A DNA stretch of 64,000 nt from Siphonodentalium dalli (GCA_032622095.1 CP136063.1:116766723-116830722), one strand, 5' to 3'; numbered from the stretch's first letter, positions 34,361-46,333 are shown. The notes: generated by a model from the letters alone, not told the origin. Numbers and translations: made by a program.

Positions 34361-34968
34361 AAATAGACTTCTGTATTCGAGTTATTTCCCCCATAATTGG
34401 GTCGAATTTCAAATTCAATTTTTAAATATAACTATAATAATAAGTTATTCTACTGATTCACAAGAATGTTAAAATATGCATGTACATTGTACATTGCTAC
34501 ACACAAGTGAATCGGTCTGGGGGGTATTAAAATTTATTTAACCACAACTTGTTTTTAGATAAATTACTGTTTAGCATATAATAAATAAATTTACCATATG
34601 GTTTAGATTTTTAAACCATAAATGCTATTAATATACACCAGTGACTGCAACTGTTTTGATAGAGTTCTAATTTTGAGAAATTGATACATTGTTAGACAAT
34701 ATATTTGATTAAACTGCTTGACTATACTCATAGTTACTTTATCTAGCAAAAATAATATATTTATAAATTAGAGATCTATTCCTAGACTTTGTATTTCATG
34801 GTGAGCTTTGGTGGCACCAGCCAGCAGTAGATCATGTCATTAATCTCTAACTGGCTATGCCTATAGAGATCATATTCCACAATTTTAAAACATGGGAACT
34901 TTGAAAACAATGAATTTATTGAATGAATAAAATTATTAATATATAATACCTGTTGCTATACCTATTTC

Positions 34969-35143
34969 ACAGTAGGTGAAGGTCCCAGCTTGAAATTGTA
35001 TGATTTAAGTGACTTTGGGGAGGCGATTTTGCTTTGCGTCACTCACTGTAACGGAAATTCTCCTAGGTAATCAATTCAAAGTTTACTTCAATAACAGCTC
35101 ACAAAAATCATGAAATCTCAAGCTGGAACCACTTCCTACTGTA
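34969..35143. mobile_element. MITE with CAGTAGG terminal inverted repeats (right)
   Basis: Mirror copy of 13336-13511, with the same terminal repeats and length. Confidence 0.7.
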
Positions 35144-36275
35144 AATTAGATTATTATTAATTAAGGAACAAGTATATTAACAAAGAAATATGGAATATGA
35201 TCTCCTTGGTAGTATCCAGAGTAGAAATTCATGGCATGATCAACAGCCTGCAGCAGCTTAAATCACAAACCAAAATTATTTCTTCCCTGTTCCAACGCTA
35301 AGGCTGTGGGACAGCAAATGTAAATATTAGAGTATTTTATGATGGTCGTCCATCATTTCAAGTGGATAGTTGTTAGTCTGACAATGAATGACCATCATAA
35401 AGAATTTTGGGAAACAACATTATAAGATTTAATTATATATTGTTTGCCAGTAATAATCTATACCGGTATGTGACTTTTAATTGAGAATATCTCTTTATAA
35501 ACACATTCAATTTGAATATTTGTTAAACAAGATGTTTCTAACAAGTTATAGTTACCAGATACTAATGAATGATGACGATTTATGAAATGGATGATATAGT
35601 TTATTTCTATCTATATGATATAAATTTCAAGTTTGCTTTAAAGATTGGAAACTTGGAATTTCTATCATCCTCTAAAAGATACATAGAAACGCATGGGACA
35701 TTAAATGATGGTAATAGTACTATAATACTGTCATTTTATTTAATATTTTAAGTATCTATGTTGAACAACTCCTTGCTGTGTGATCAGAAAATAAATTTAA
35801 TAATTATTGATATTTATATATGAAAAGAATTGGTTAGCTTGATATGGACATAAACTGTAGAAAGAATTCATGTGATAAACTGTAGAAAGAATTCATGTGA
35901 CTTAATTTTTGGTTGGCATTAACACTTTTAAGTGATTCGATATAATATAATCTTACCCAAGTTTAATAAGTTATTTTGATTTATTTCATATTCAAATACA
36001 TGTAGGCAGAAAAAAACACAATTTGTCCTGAATAAAGTAGTAAATATTTTCATTTGTGCATAGTTGTGTTCTCTGAAATGGCACAGTCGATGTGGTTGGA
36101 AATTTCAACAAAATTAGTTGATTGCTACATTCTACCAGTGGAACTGTTGTTGGGTGCTAACTTCTGAGTTTAAGTCACTGAAATAATTAAGTCAACAAGA
36201 TGTCACTAAAAATGTGAATCTAGAAGTTACTTATTCAAGCCACAGCTATGTAAATTTCCAACTAAACAATCAACT

Positions 36276-39200
36276 TCATTGGGGACTTTCTAATATTGAC
36301 TTGCACACCAAATATTTATCTTTTGGATCTATAATGTTTGAGGTCCTTTGGAAAATTTCATTGCTCTGAGCTTCAGAAACTGGGATGGTGACTCCAGAAA
36401 CATGGACAGCATCTGGTTCAGCTCCATCTTGAAGTGTACTATCTTGATTAGTAGTGGTGAAATCTTGAACTCTCCTTCTAATGTCCTCAGCAATTGAGTT
36501 ATTATCAATTCTACCAATTGTGCCTTGAATCCAAAGCTGTTCTGGAGACATATTTTGTTCTGAAGATAACTTATGAGAATTCCACGCCTGCACGAAAGCT
36601 TGTAAATCTGCATTTATACAATCAATATAAGCATAATGTAAACAAAAATTATGTACATCATCACCAGGATCCAGAACATTCTCATCTTCAAAAGAATAAA
36701 ACAATAAATAATACTTCTCAACAACTTCCTTGTACACATCTCTCCACATTCTTTCAATCCTCTGATTATGAACGCTCTCTCCCATCAGATGACTATTATT
36801 CATACTTTCGTCATTCAATATATTCATTAAAACAGCAACCTGGACATTCTCGCCTCCATAATCAGACCTCACTCTCGATGGCACTCCATATGCAAGCACA
36901 GCTTGAAGAAATGATTCCAAAACAGTTGACGATGAGTTATCAGTTGAACATTTCATATATGTAATCATCCTAGTTTTCCCATCCACACAACCATCCGTTG
37001 CCAAGCCCCATCTGAAATAAAATGATGGGATGGTAATAATAATGGGGTATATCCACATACTTATTATGCCCCCAACCCGCTGAAGGAGGATTCGGGGGAA
37101 TAAATTGGAGACGTCTGTCCATCGAGCCGTCTGTCCATAACAAACATTTCTCAACACAGCTCAAGTATTGATAGTCCAATTTGGATGTCCTTTGGTATGC
37201 CAGTAGACCAGCATTTTGAAAAGGATCTCCACATAGTGCAATATTTTTCCAGCATTATGGCCCTTTGCTGGACAATGCGTCCATAACAAACATTCTGTGT
37301 ATGTCTTTATTATTGGATTTCATTGTTCTTTGGCATAGCACATGTTGGGGAAAGGATATCCACATACTATGGGTTTCGTGCATTAATTTTTGCCAGTTAT
37401 GACCCTTGTTTGACTTGGAAATTTGTGTCTGAAAGAATATATCAGCTTGAAAAGCTGGGTGTTGATTATCGGATGTTGTTGTCCTTCGTCACGGTGATAG
37501 CACATGTTGGTGGAAAGGATACCCAGATACTATGGTTTTTATCCATTAATTTTTACCAGAATTACAGCTCTTGTTCTACTTGCCCTAAGTAATGGACTCC
37601 TTAAGCTTTCCGATGAATGGCAACAAGCCATATTTCCGACTAAATCCTGAAAAGTTACCCATAATTCTGCTGTGGTTAAGGAGTCCATTACTTAGAGCAT
37701 TAATGCATGGGTCAAATGGCTCAGTGATAATGTCCTATATGAAGTCTAATAGTCGATACTTATCAAGATGGAAGTTTTATGATGCCATTATAAATTGATT
37801 GATGGTATCTGTAATCAAATGACAGATATTTAATGCCAATTTGCACAATAAGGAGTGGTATGGTAACTCCAAATTTGAACACTGGTAAAATATGGTAGGG
37901 GGGAGAATATTGATAAAAACTTTAAACATGAAAAATTATGTGGAAGTTAGTTCTGGGTAAAACCATATATCATATAGTGGAATGAACCAGATAATAAGGA
38001 TTTTAATTATTATGAGTATTAACTAGTATGCAGATAGTATGGGACATTGCAGTTTACTTACCGAACAAGCTTCATGTGACCATCCATGTGCCACAAGCTA
38101 TTTGGATGGGGTACAAAGTAGCGTCGTCTGACAACTGTTCTGGACCAGCGAGATGCTACCGATGCAGGATCTATTATCCTGAGTGATTGCCTTACTCTTT
38201 CTCTTTGAACATTGAAACCACTTGTCATTAAATATGCCATCATCATCTGTAATTGAAGAGGAATTATTTCATATTTCTCCCTTAATCATTTATATACTAA
38301 AATCTCATTGATGAGTAGTTAACAACAATTGGCTGTTTTGTTAAACTTATTATCTGAACATTTTCCAGCAATGAATATGAATCCTTCTGTTCTTCTATTT
38401 ATAACCTGAACATACTTAAAAATGAACAATAGACCATTCCACTGACTTTTAATACTGAGTGGGAGCGTCAACTGAGTATAGAAGGGGTTGATATTAAGGC
38501 TGATGCTAGTGGCACAATAAGGCGACAATGTCCACAAATTTGAAAAGCCAAGCAGAGACCCATGCATTATCATAATAATATCTAAGTATTTTGTATGTAT
38601 AATCACTGCAATAATACACTAAAAAACACTTCGCTCTTTCATTAAAAAACTGCAAAAATTTAACTTGTAATACTAGTAAAAAAAAACAACAAAAGCTCTC
38701 TGGATGTACAATGTAGTGACTTGAAGCAAATCAATACCACTCCACAGAAAACATCGTCTGAACTATGCTCACTCAACTAACAAAAACGATTTTGCCATCG
38801 ACAGTCACTGCAATTAATTAATGTATAAGAATGATGGATTGTGTTGTCAATTTGGATATAATATTTGTAAAAATAACGACCGGTACTTTGAACATGATTA
38901 TTCTCCATTTCTATTTGATCACCCTATCGGATTGTTTCACATCAGTTTAATATCGTTAGTCTTACCTTTACTCCAGCATTTGGATGCTTCTCATGTAAAG
39001 TTGTAACAATCTGGTCCACATCTGTGTTTGAAATATTTGAATATTTGTCTCTCTGCTTTCCTCCTTTGGCATAAAGGGTGTTGTAAACATGACTTCGGCT
39101 ACAGCCCAAAACCTTTATACAGAAGAGAAAAAGGTTTTATGAATAAATACAATGGGGACCATAAAGACCGGAACTATTTAAAATTATGATCTATGTCCTT

Positions 39201-42200
39201 GACAATATTAAATAACAGAGTTGCTACAAAAACTAATAAATCATTTACTCCTGCATGTATTTTCTCCATTAAATTTGAAAGTATAGGTTTAAACATTATT
39301 CTTAATTTGTGAGGGATGTTCAGAGTATAATCACTGACAACAATATTGTTGAAATTGAGCATGAAATACTTATGTAATCTGCCCACTAGAAATATGTTGT
39401 AATTTTGTTGTCTGACATTTTCAGGTGAGGAATCACATTCCACACAAGTGGAATTACATTCCACACAAAATTTTAGACCAGCCTAAACCAACTTGCATTT
39501 GCAGGGTATTTTGGGTCAATGGAAATGATATGGTCCCCTTAAATTTCCATGGTGATCCATTCACAGATGTGAGCATCTTAGATGCCATCTCCTGCATCTG
39601 TGGCCTTTTCCTATAACTCAGAACTTCTCTGAAAAAGACAATTTATTTAATATTGAATTTATTCATCAGACTCATGGATTGTTGTTTTTAAGGTTTTGTC
39701 TCAACTCTGTGTATAGTTCCAATCGCCCAATACATGTAGTTTTTATGGTGAACAGAAAATAGGTCCCCCATTTTTCAATTTGTCAATTTTCTGTTTCCCT
39801 CAAATTTCATATTATCCTTAATACAAAATCAATATTTGAACCAAATTTAAAAAGAAAAAATGGTATTGAGCACATATGATTAGATCAATGTACCAGTAGT
39901 TATTTTAGTATCTTTTGAAATTGAATTTTTTAGTTTTCACTTGTAACTTAAAGGTACTCAATCCGATAAAACTCCTCTCAATTACTATTTCAATGACTTC
40001 GGGGGGTCAAAAATATTTGCGTTGAGTCGATGAAGCCACCCATCAAAGCTCAGATTTTTTAGATATCGATTTTAGAAATCTATTATTTTTCATTATCGGG
40101 AATACTTTCTGGCCCAGATCACAGTCAAAATTGCGTTATTATTACCTCTTGATTTTAGAGTTATCCATCCTTGTCTGGTTGAATAGTGTTTTGGTGTATA
40201 CATCTCGAGCATATTACGAAGTTGAAGGTAATTATTAGTACTCATCTCGAGAAAATAACAAATTTCAAAAATCAATATCTAATAACTCTGAGCTTTGTTT
40301 GATGGGTTCCTCGACTCGAATCAAATATTTTTTACCCCCAAAGCCAAAGAAATAGTAATATAGGACCCTCTGATCGGATTGTTGTTGTTGGAATCTGTTG
40401 AGATGGGGACCCTCTGATCGGATTGAGTACCTTTATATTACCTTTGAAATTTGGGATGCTGTGAAGTTCTTCTCCTGCAGAAACTTTATCTGTGCGATTG
40501 ACACACCAATCTTTGGTCTCCCTAAAGTATAAAATGGTTACACAAAAAATCAATAGTCATAAAATACTATGAAATCAGCTCTGCACAGGAGATCGGTGAT
40601 AATACACATAGGTTGGAAATTTTCCAACTGGTGACCATTTGAGTCCACAATTTTGACCAAATTTAGTAAAACATTGTTTTCTTAAACTCGTTAGCAGTTT
40701 TTATTGGGCCACGGGGAAGAGACTAGGACACATCGGAGCGGCCAGTGTAGAAATTTTTTGAAATCTGAACAAGAAAATCACAAAATCCTAGCATCTAGAC
40801 TGGCCTCAAGCCTTGCAAGAGTTTGAAATTTCAAACCTGACACCCGACTTAGGTTGGAAAAATTTCTAACTGATGACAATTCCAGTGACAATTTTTACCA
40901 AATGTAGGATAATATTGTTTTCTTAAATTAACTAGCAGTTTTTGACTGGCCATGAGCTTTCCCAGTGTTGGAAATTTACAACCTGACACCCCTCCCCCCC
41001 ACCAAGGTTGGAAAATTTTCGATGGCCATTTCAGTCCAAAATTACCAAAAGAAGGAAAACAAGCAAATATTGGTCCAAAAACAATAAATTGTTTGAAAAT
41101 CAAACTACAAGAAAATTTTCAATAAATTGTTGGTGTGATATTTCCAACCAATGTTGTGTCCATTATGAAATTTCCAACTGTTGAAAATTTTGACCAAATT
41201 GAGACACCTCCCAAAACCCCCTCCCTGTCGCCATGGCTCTGCAAATAATCTCATACTTGACCTTTATAAGGGATATGAGTATAAAACTGTGTCACTACTG
41301 TGTTTCTACTTGTCAGAACCCTGAATATCTATTTAGCTCAATACTATTTATGTAAGTATCTTCTCTATGAACAAATAAATGGAAATAAATAACTGTGATA
41401 TACTGAAATGCTGTGCTACACGTATTTGCAGGTAATTTCAAAAGTTTTTTGCCTCAAAGCCTAAAATAATGAATAAAACAATTTGAATAAATACAAATGG
41501 GTGCATGGATACCCAAAAATATGCAGTAACAAAACTTATAAACAAGAGGTTGCACCTGCAGTGCTGGCATACCAACCACAGTGGTAAAATCAAGCCAAAA
41601 AAGTATGGTTGAGATATCTGACGGAAAAAGAAAACAATATTTTCATACTGATCAAAGATAAATAACTCAAGAAAAGAAAACATGAATGAAGGATGGGATA
41701 GGATAATTTATTTCCAATATACACATATACATACATATATAAACATAGAAACAACAAGATAAACAATCACAAATTGTGATATATTGAGAGGGGGCAGCTT
41801 AGTCTAATATAAACTGTCACCCCTGTTTAATGAGTGTAATACATATTAGATGGCTATAAGATGAATGAATTGATTGAACAATTAATTGATTGCCACCATA
41901 GTAGTGAACATCCATACCAAATTCCATTGATATCCGTCAACCAGTGGTTGAGATATCTGCTTGGACAGACATTTCCAGATAAACAAAGATGAATACTGTG
42001 TATTACATGTAACTCTAGAACAAAAAACCCGAAAAAAAGATTGAACACTCCATTGAATGGCCTCATAGTAATGCCATCCATTATACCATTCAAAATTTCA
42101 TTCAGATCTGACAACCAATGTTTGAGATATCTGCCCGGACAGATCGACAGAAGTCTGCCGATATCTTTGGTCTGTCCTTGTTGTTTTTGACAGGTTTGAC

Positions 42201-43895
42201 CACTTAAGACTGCCCATGAATAATGGGTTTTAGGTAGTAGTTAATAATTATTTCCTTTCTATTTGCGCTTAAGCGCAAATAAAGCCTAACACACAGAGAT
42301 TGACAGCTTTGGTAAGCATGAAAATTGATAAATTATAAAACAGATGTATGATATGATTTTATTAAAAGGTACTCAATCCTGTGGTATAAAATTTCCCAAA
42401 ACATGTTAATTATCAACATGTTGTTGAATGAAATATGGCCATATTATCACTTGATTATCACAAAATTTGGCCATAGTACCACTTTATTTTAGAGTTATCC
42501 ATCTTCATCTGCAATTTTGTCCGAGACCGTCACCTTGACAAATATTTTCCAGGCCACAAATAAGTAGGTATCTCGAGAAATAAAAAATTTCAAAAATTAA
42601 TATTTGATCACTCTGAGTTTTGACGGGTGGGTTCCTCGACTCGAATAAAATATTTTTTGCCCCCGAAGTCAAAGAAATAGTATATTTGGAGCTTTAATTC
42701 AGATTATGCATCTCTAATTTAGTTATATTTTTTTTTAGAAAATAAATTTAATTATACTGTATACAGCCTTATCAGGAAATATGTTTAATTTGTGGGAACA
42801 CATGTTACTTATCTGAGGTGTTTGGTGCTTTGTATCAATCTAAAAGATACCATTATTCTTATTAAGAACAATTTAGTAGCTTATACAGCCTGCTAAATAT
42901 CACATGCTTGATATATGTCACAAATTAATTCTGATTTCTTTTGAAAGACCCTGAATAATTATTTACTGATATTATTTAATAAACATTTACAAATCTGCAA
43001 ACAAACAAAATTTCAATATTCAAGAAATTTAGAGTTCGATCCCTCTCCTTAATACATAAGTGAGCACTGTGCCAGGAAGACTGATCGGTCTCATAAAGAT
43101 TTATCGATAGTTAACCCAGACATGTGTGTGTAAGAAATTATTTGCGCTTAAGCGCAAATAATTTATTTGCGCTTAAGCGCAAATAATTTATTTGCGCTTA
43201 AGCGCAAATAACCTATTTGCGCTTAAGCGCAAATAAAGCCTTACATACGTGTGTGTAAGGCTTTATTTGCGCTTAAGCGCAAATAACCTATTTGCTCTTA
43301 AGCGCAAATAAGGCCTTACGTACACAGATTGATATGCAAATTTCTAAATTTTAAAGCAGAGATGTATGATATGTTTCAAGGGGGGGGGTGCAATTAAATT
43401 ATTTATATTACCCCCCCCAATGAGGAGATCCTCAAGCAGCATCCCTGGGTGTGTAGATGTGTTCAATCAACATTCTTGTTTTATTTTAAAACAATCCAAC
43501 AACAAACAAGAGGTATCCGGTGAGTAAAATATTACTTTTCTGTCCTAAATTTGAAAAAGGATTCAAATAAATTGATACTAACCTCTCCCTCTGGGAACTG
43601 ATTCCGTTAAAGAACTAACTTCTGTTCTTGATTCATGTCTTGGTTCAGCTTCATTTGAAAAAAATGTCTTAAATAGTTGTAATGAGGCATTCAACTCATC
43701 GTATCGAGATTGCCTCAATGAAGGTTTAATCCTCTCCAAATTGAGAATACATTGATCCAATTCAGATTTTAATGAGTCTCTTTCATTTGCTGACAGAACA
43801 GTCCTGTTTCCTCCATCATAAATTAAAAACCGTTCGCAATTCCTGACAATCCTGCTCATATTGGTCAGAATTTGATTAATTTGAGCCGAATCCAT
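36276..43895 (-). CDS. HTH plus D,D35E rve-type integrase/transposase-like protein, intact
   Basis: Five exons on the minus strand: 43895-43583, 40521-40442, 39112-38966, 38246-38062, 37011-36276. They join in phase (1461 nt, 486 aa). Residues 1-104 (exon 1) are helical, probably coiled coil, with no family recognised. Residues ~103-150 form a helix-turn-helix (GRGRPKIG to CSRSHVYNTLY). Residues ~155-210 look like a second, winged-helix-like DNA-binding part. The integrase core has Asp235 (WHMDGHMKL), Asp292 (RSDYGGEN) and Glu328 (NQRIERMW), with exactly 35 residues between the last two. All three catalytic residues are kept, so strand transfer is chemically plausible. No terminal repeats bracketing only this gene were found. 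It could be an intron-containing transposase or a domesticated host gene. The start is the first ATG of exon 1, before which the module holds palindromic repeats. Confidence 0.85.
37585..37695. mobile_element. Palindromic MITE in intron 4 (right)
   Basis: Mirror of 10971-11073, about 8 bp longer. It keeps 'ggcaacaagccata', which is partly lost on the left, and has the same CTAAGTAATGGACTCC terminal repeats. Confidence 0.75.
38719..38720. other. Deletion junction in right arm
   Basis: Corresponds to loss of left-arm bases 9491-9949 (459 bp). 'tgtagtgac' is joined directly to 'ttgaagcaaatc'. Confidence 0.65.
39951..40433. mobile_element. MITE with AAGGTACTCAATCCGAT TIRs and TA duplication
   Basis: Perfect 17-bp terminal inverted repeats (AAGGTACTCAATCCGAT) with TA at both flanks (39949-39950 and 40434-40435). 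The left arm has the empty site near 1875 ('ggtaatttaagttac'). A TA duplication suggests a Tc1/mariner-type mobiliser. The 483-bp element has no transposase. It lies in intron 2 of the intact integrase gene, 8 bp from the exon 2 donor. A diverged relative is at ~42366-42690. Confidence 0.8.
41692..41860 (-). mobile_element. 3' end fragment of a LINE (mirror copy)
   Basis: Reverse-complement counterpart of 440-606: 'ggatgggataggataatttatttccaat', then the hairpin near 41790-41850. Same family as the LINE at 17521-20734. Its presence in both arms dates the insertion before the inverted duplication. Confidence 0.75.
42261..42280. repeat. Single palindromic 20-mer
   Basis: One perfect ATTTGCGCTTAAGCGCAAAT at the outer end of the right arm, followed by 'aaagcctaacac', as in the arrays at 43265 and 44237. 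Confidence 0.95.
42366..42690. mobile_element. Diverged relative of the 39951 MITE
   Basis: Starts 'aaaaggtactcaatcc' and shares inner stretches with 40130-40360 ('agagttatccat', 'gggttcctcgactcgaat', 'aaagaaatagtata'). The far terminal repeat is not recognisable. Confidence 0.55.
43140..43309. repeat. Palindromic 20-mer array, 6 copies (intron 1)
   Basis: Copies start at 43140, 43165, 43190, 43215, 43265 and 43290, mostly on a strict 25-bp period (one 50-bp step). The last carries one change (GCTCTT). The array lies in intron 1 of the intact integrase gene, about 270 bp downstream of the exon 1 donor. Confidence 0.95.
43310..43582. other. Intron 1 start of intact integrase gene
   Basis: Holds a poly-G/poly-C pair (gggggggggtg at 43381, ccccccccaatg at 43414) that could pair, and the donor region next to exon 1. 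No other feature was seen. Confidence 0.5.
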
Positions 43896-44155
43896 AATTA
43901 TTTAGAATTAGAAATGAAATTCACATTCCTGGTATTGTACACCCAGCTGCCACAATGAAAATGAAATAAGGAGGGAAAATGGATTCCTAATGAAAACAAT
44001 AATTTGGACTAGCCCTTCATAAAAATAATATGGGGGTGATAGCCTCAACTTTTATTTGCGCTTAAGCGCAAATATTGTATTTGCGCTTAAGCGCAAATGA
44101 TTTGCGCTTAAGTGCAATTGGGGAATAAATGTGAAAACGGCCTCCCATATTAATC
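43896..44155 (-). promoter_or_regulatory. Upstream region of the intact integrase gene with palindromes
   Basis: About 260 bp 5' of the ATG. It carries palindrome copies at 44054-44073 and 44079-44098 and a variant at 44100-44119. The same position relative to exon 1 is occupied by arrays in the other modules. No clear TATA box was singled out. The promoter role is inferred from position only. Confidence 0.45.
44054..44119. repeat. Palindromic 20-mer array, 3 copies (upstream of exon 1)
   Basis: Two perfect copies 25 bp apart and a third (44100-44119) with one change and an altered end, all ~160-220 bp before the integrase ATG. Confidence 0.95.
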
Positions 44156-44715
44156 AGGGGTACGATGACAGAACTACCACGTGCATCATATCGGTGTTGA
44201 ATGAAAACTTGATATGGTATGAAGATACCAGGCTTTATTTGCGCTTAAGCGCAAATAACCTATTTGCGCTTAAGCGCAAATAATTTATTTGCGCTTAAGC
44301 GCAAATAATCTAATGGAGACTGAGAGCTTTGGTAACCATTAGATTATTTGCGCTTAAGCGCAAATAACTTATTTGCGCTTAAGCGCAAATAATCTGGAAA
44401 CCTAACAGATTGACAGAGATCTATGTATTATATGATGTTACAACACAATTGGGTTAATTATAGAACAGTTTAAAGTGATTCCCCTTATTCCAGTCACCGT
44501 ACATGCAGGTCTGGAAAAGACCAATTCAACTGGTCTTAATATTAATGAGACCGATCGATCTAATTAATTTAAAATCCAGTCGTTGGTTAAATTGATACTA
44601 ACCTCTTCCTCAAAGAAATGAGGAGGTTGATATTGATATTGATATTCTGCATGCATAAATATGAGTAGGCAACATATTATCCTAATGAGACTATGTTAAT
44701 GAACTCATGAATAAA
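44156..44715 (-). repeat. Exon-1 module, truncated copy
   Basis: Begins 'ttaatcaggggtacgatgac', directly abutting the end of the preceding module ('ggcctcccata'). It carries five palindromes and the intron start, then stops at the exon 1 donor (44603). Here the last ~11 bases of the exon are followed by their own complement (CCTCTTCCTC ... GAGGAGGTT), a small fold-back at the truncation. Bases 44630-44715 show nothing recognisable. Confidence 0.75.
44237..44390. repeat. Palindromic 20-mer array, 5 copies
   Basis: Perfect copies at 44237, 44262, 44287, 44346 and 44371, with 25-bp spacing inside groups. The third and fourth are separated by a spacer with complementary ends ('atctaatgg', 'ccattagat'). 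Confidence 0.95.
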
Positions 44716-45827
44716 TTTGTTACTCCTCCAATTTGGGATAAATATCTAACTACACTCCGAAACTGCTTCATAGCCTATCATAAATTGATCTCCAGTGGAT
44801 GGTAAAAAATGGTATGGGTCGGTACAGTATACATGTGGATGATGGACTGGTTGGCATTATAGTCAGGAATAGTTTTGGAATTATGGTATCTAACTGATTC
44901 ATGAACAAACATCTAAGCTTGATAATGTTCAAAGATATTAATTGTTATATTCCATGTTTTGGAACTGAAATAGCCATGTACTATTAGAGCTCCATAACTA
45001 TGAGTTGTATACTGATTAAGATGGAAGTTAGAGAAACTTTGGGGGTAGTACGTGTCTAAAAATCTGGTGGAAACAAATATTTTTTGCTGGCTTGGGGTGA
45101 AGGGTTCCCAAAATTGCCCGATGCAAACAAAACATAGCATACCTGTCTGCAATTTATTTTTTCTACCACCTCCCCCACATTATAAATACTTTGCAACATA
45201 CACTAGTCCATGCTAGTAGTCAAATAATTCTGAAATGTATTAATCTTTCCATGACTGGAGTTTCTTGAAATTTTGTAAATACCCTGCGCCAATGTATTCT
45301 CTTATATATGCAAGTCTCCCATAGGGAGCCTCGAATGGATTGAGTTAACTGGATTCAAATCGCAATTCGCGATGCAATTTCCAATTTTGGCTTACCAATT
45401 ATTTACAATGAAAAAACATGTATTGGTATCGTAGGGAATGCTATACAAAATCTACCAAGTGCTGCAAAAAGCTATACAAATTTTAAAAATTAAATCGACC
45501 CCTGGAGCCTCACATATATACCTGTAAGATAATACATTGGCCTCAGGGACGCCGGAAGCACGAAAGGGCAAGGGGGGGCAAACGAGCCAGTAGGGTACCA
45601 TTTGGGTCCCAATTAGACACCCCGGGCCAGGGCAAGGGGGGGGGGTGCCCCCTCATGCCCCCCTTCTACAGCGTCCCTGACTGGCCTAAAAATATTCACC
45701 TTGTAAACTAGTGCATTCTTTAATACATGCGAGGCTCCCTATGGGAAACTTGCATCTATAAGAAAATTCATGGGCATAGGATCTTTAATGCTGCAATAGT
45801 GCAGCTCCCATCATGAAAGGGTTAATC
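44716..45827 (+). repeat. Segmental duplication, copy 2 (right flank)
   Basis: Counterpart of 26746-27864. It ends at the same 'gggttaatc', but the exon-1 module that follows is in the opposite orientation to the one in the loop. Confidence 0.85.
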
Positions 45828-45908
45828 AGGGGTATGATGACAGAACTACCACGTGCATCATATCGGTGTTGAATGAAAACTTGATATGGTATGAAGATGC
45901 CAGGCTTT

Positions 45909-46121
45909 ATTTGCGCTTAAGCGCAAATAATCTAATGGAGACTGAGAGCTTTAGTAACCATTAGATTATTTGCGCTTAAGCGCAAATAACTTATTTGCGC
46001 TTAAGCACAAATAATCTAATGGAGACTGAGAGCTTTGGTAACCATTAGAATATTTGCGCTTAAGCGCAAATAACTTATTTGCGCTTAAGCGCAAATAACC
46101 TATTTGCGCTTAAGCGCAAAT
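45909..46121. repeat. Palindromic 20-mer array, 6 copies
   Basis: Copies start at 45909, 45968, 45993 (one change), 46052, 46077 and 46102. The 'atctaatgg...ccattaga' hairpin spacer occurs twice here, showing local tandem duplication of array plus spacer. Confidence 0.95.
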
Positions 46122-46333
46122 AATCTGGAAACCTAACAGATTGACAGAGATCTATGTATTATATGATGTTACAACACAATTGGGTTAATTATAGAACAGT
46201 TTAAAGTGATTCCCCTTATTCCAGTTACCGTACATGCAAGTCTGGAAAAGACCAATTCAACTGGTCTTAATATTAATGAGACTGATCGATCTAATTAATT
46301 TAAAATCCAATCATTGGTTAAATTGATACTAAC

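Larger units (their letters stand above)
29749..36275. other. Intergenic part of right arm, no gene seen
   Basis: Mirror of 12377-17520 plus 20735-21448. It contains the empty LINE site near 30455, the short TA tract (32259-32278), right-only insertions at ~33826-34360 and ~35469-35613, the MITE at 34969-35143 and a 26-bp tandem repeat near 35857-35900 ('aaactgtagaaagaattcat' twice). Short open frames here are not supported. Confidence 0.55.
29723..42235 (-). repeat. Right arm of giant inverted duplication
   Basis: Mirror copy of 1-21473. It begins inside the tip of the MITE that is complete at 21449-21701: only its first ~25 bases are here (29723-29748). It ends near 42235, where the palindrome-rich module starts. 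It lacks the LINE, the 3.7-kb intron insert, the 1.3-kb tandem duplication and the TAA-flanked MITE of the left arm. It has its own insertions (about 33826-34360, 35469-35613, 39951-40433) and a deletion at 38719/38720. Confidence 0.9.

Noticed and set aside
36494-36964. 156-aa plus-strand frame
   Set aside because: Antisense shadow of integrase exon 5.
36276-43895. Polinton/Maverick or endogenous retrovirus as source of the integrase
   Set aside because: No polymerase B, capsid, ATPase, protease or reverse transcriptase frame accompanies the integrase. The gene has introns in all DNA-binding and catalytic parts.
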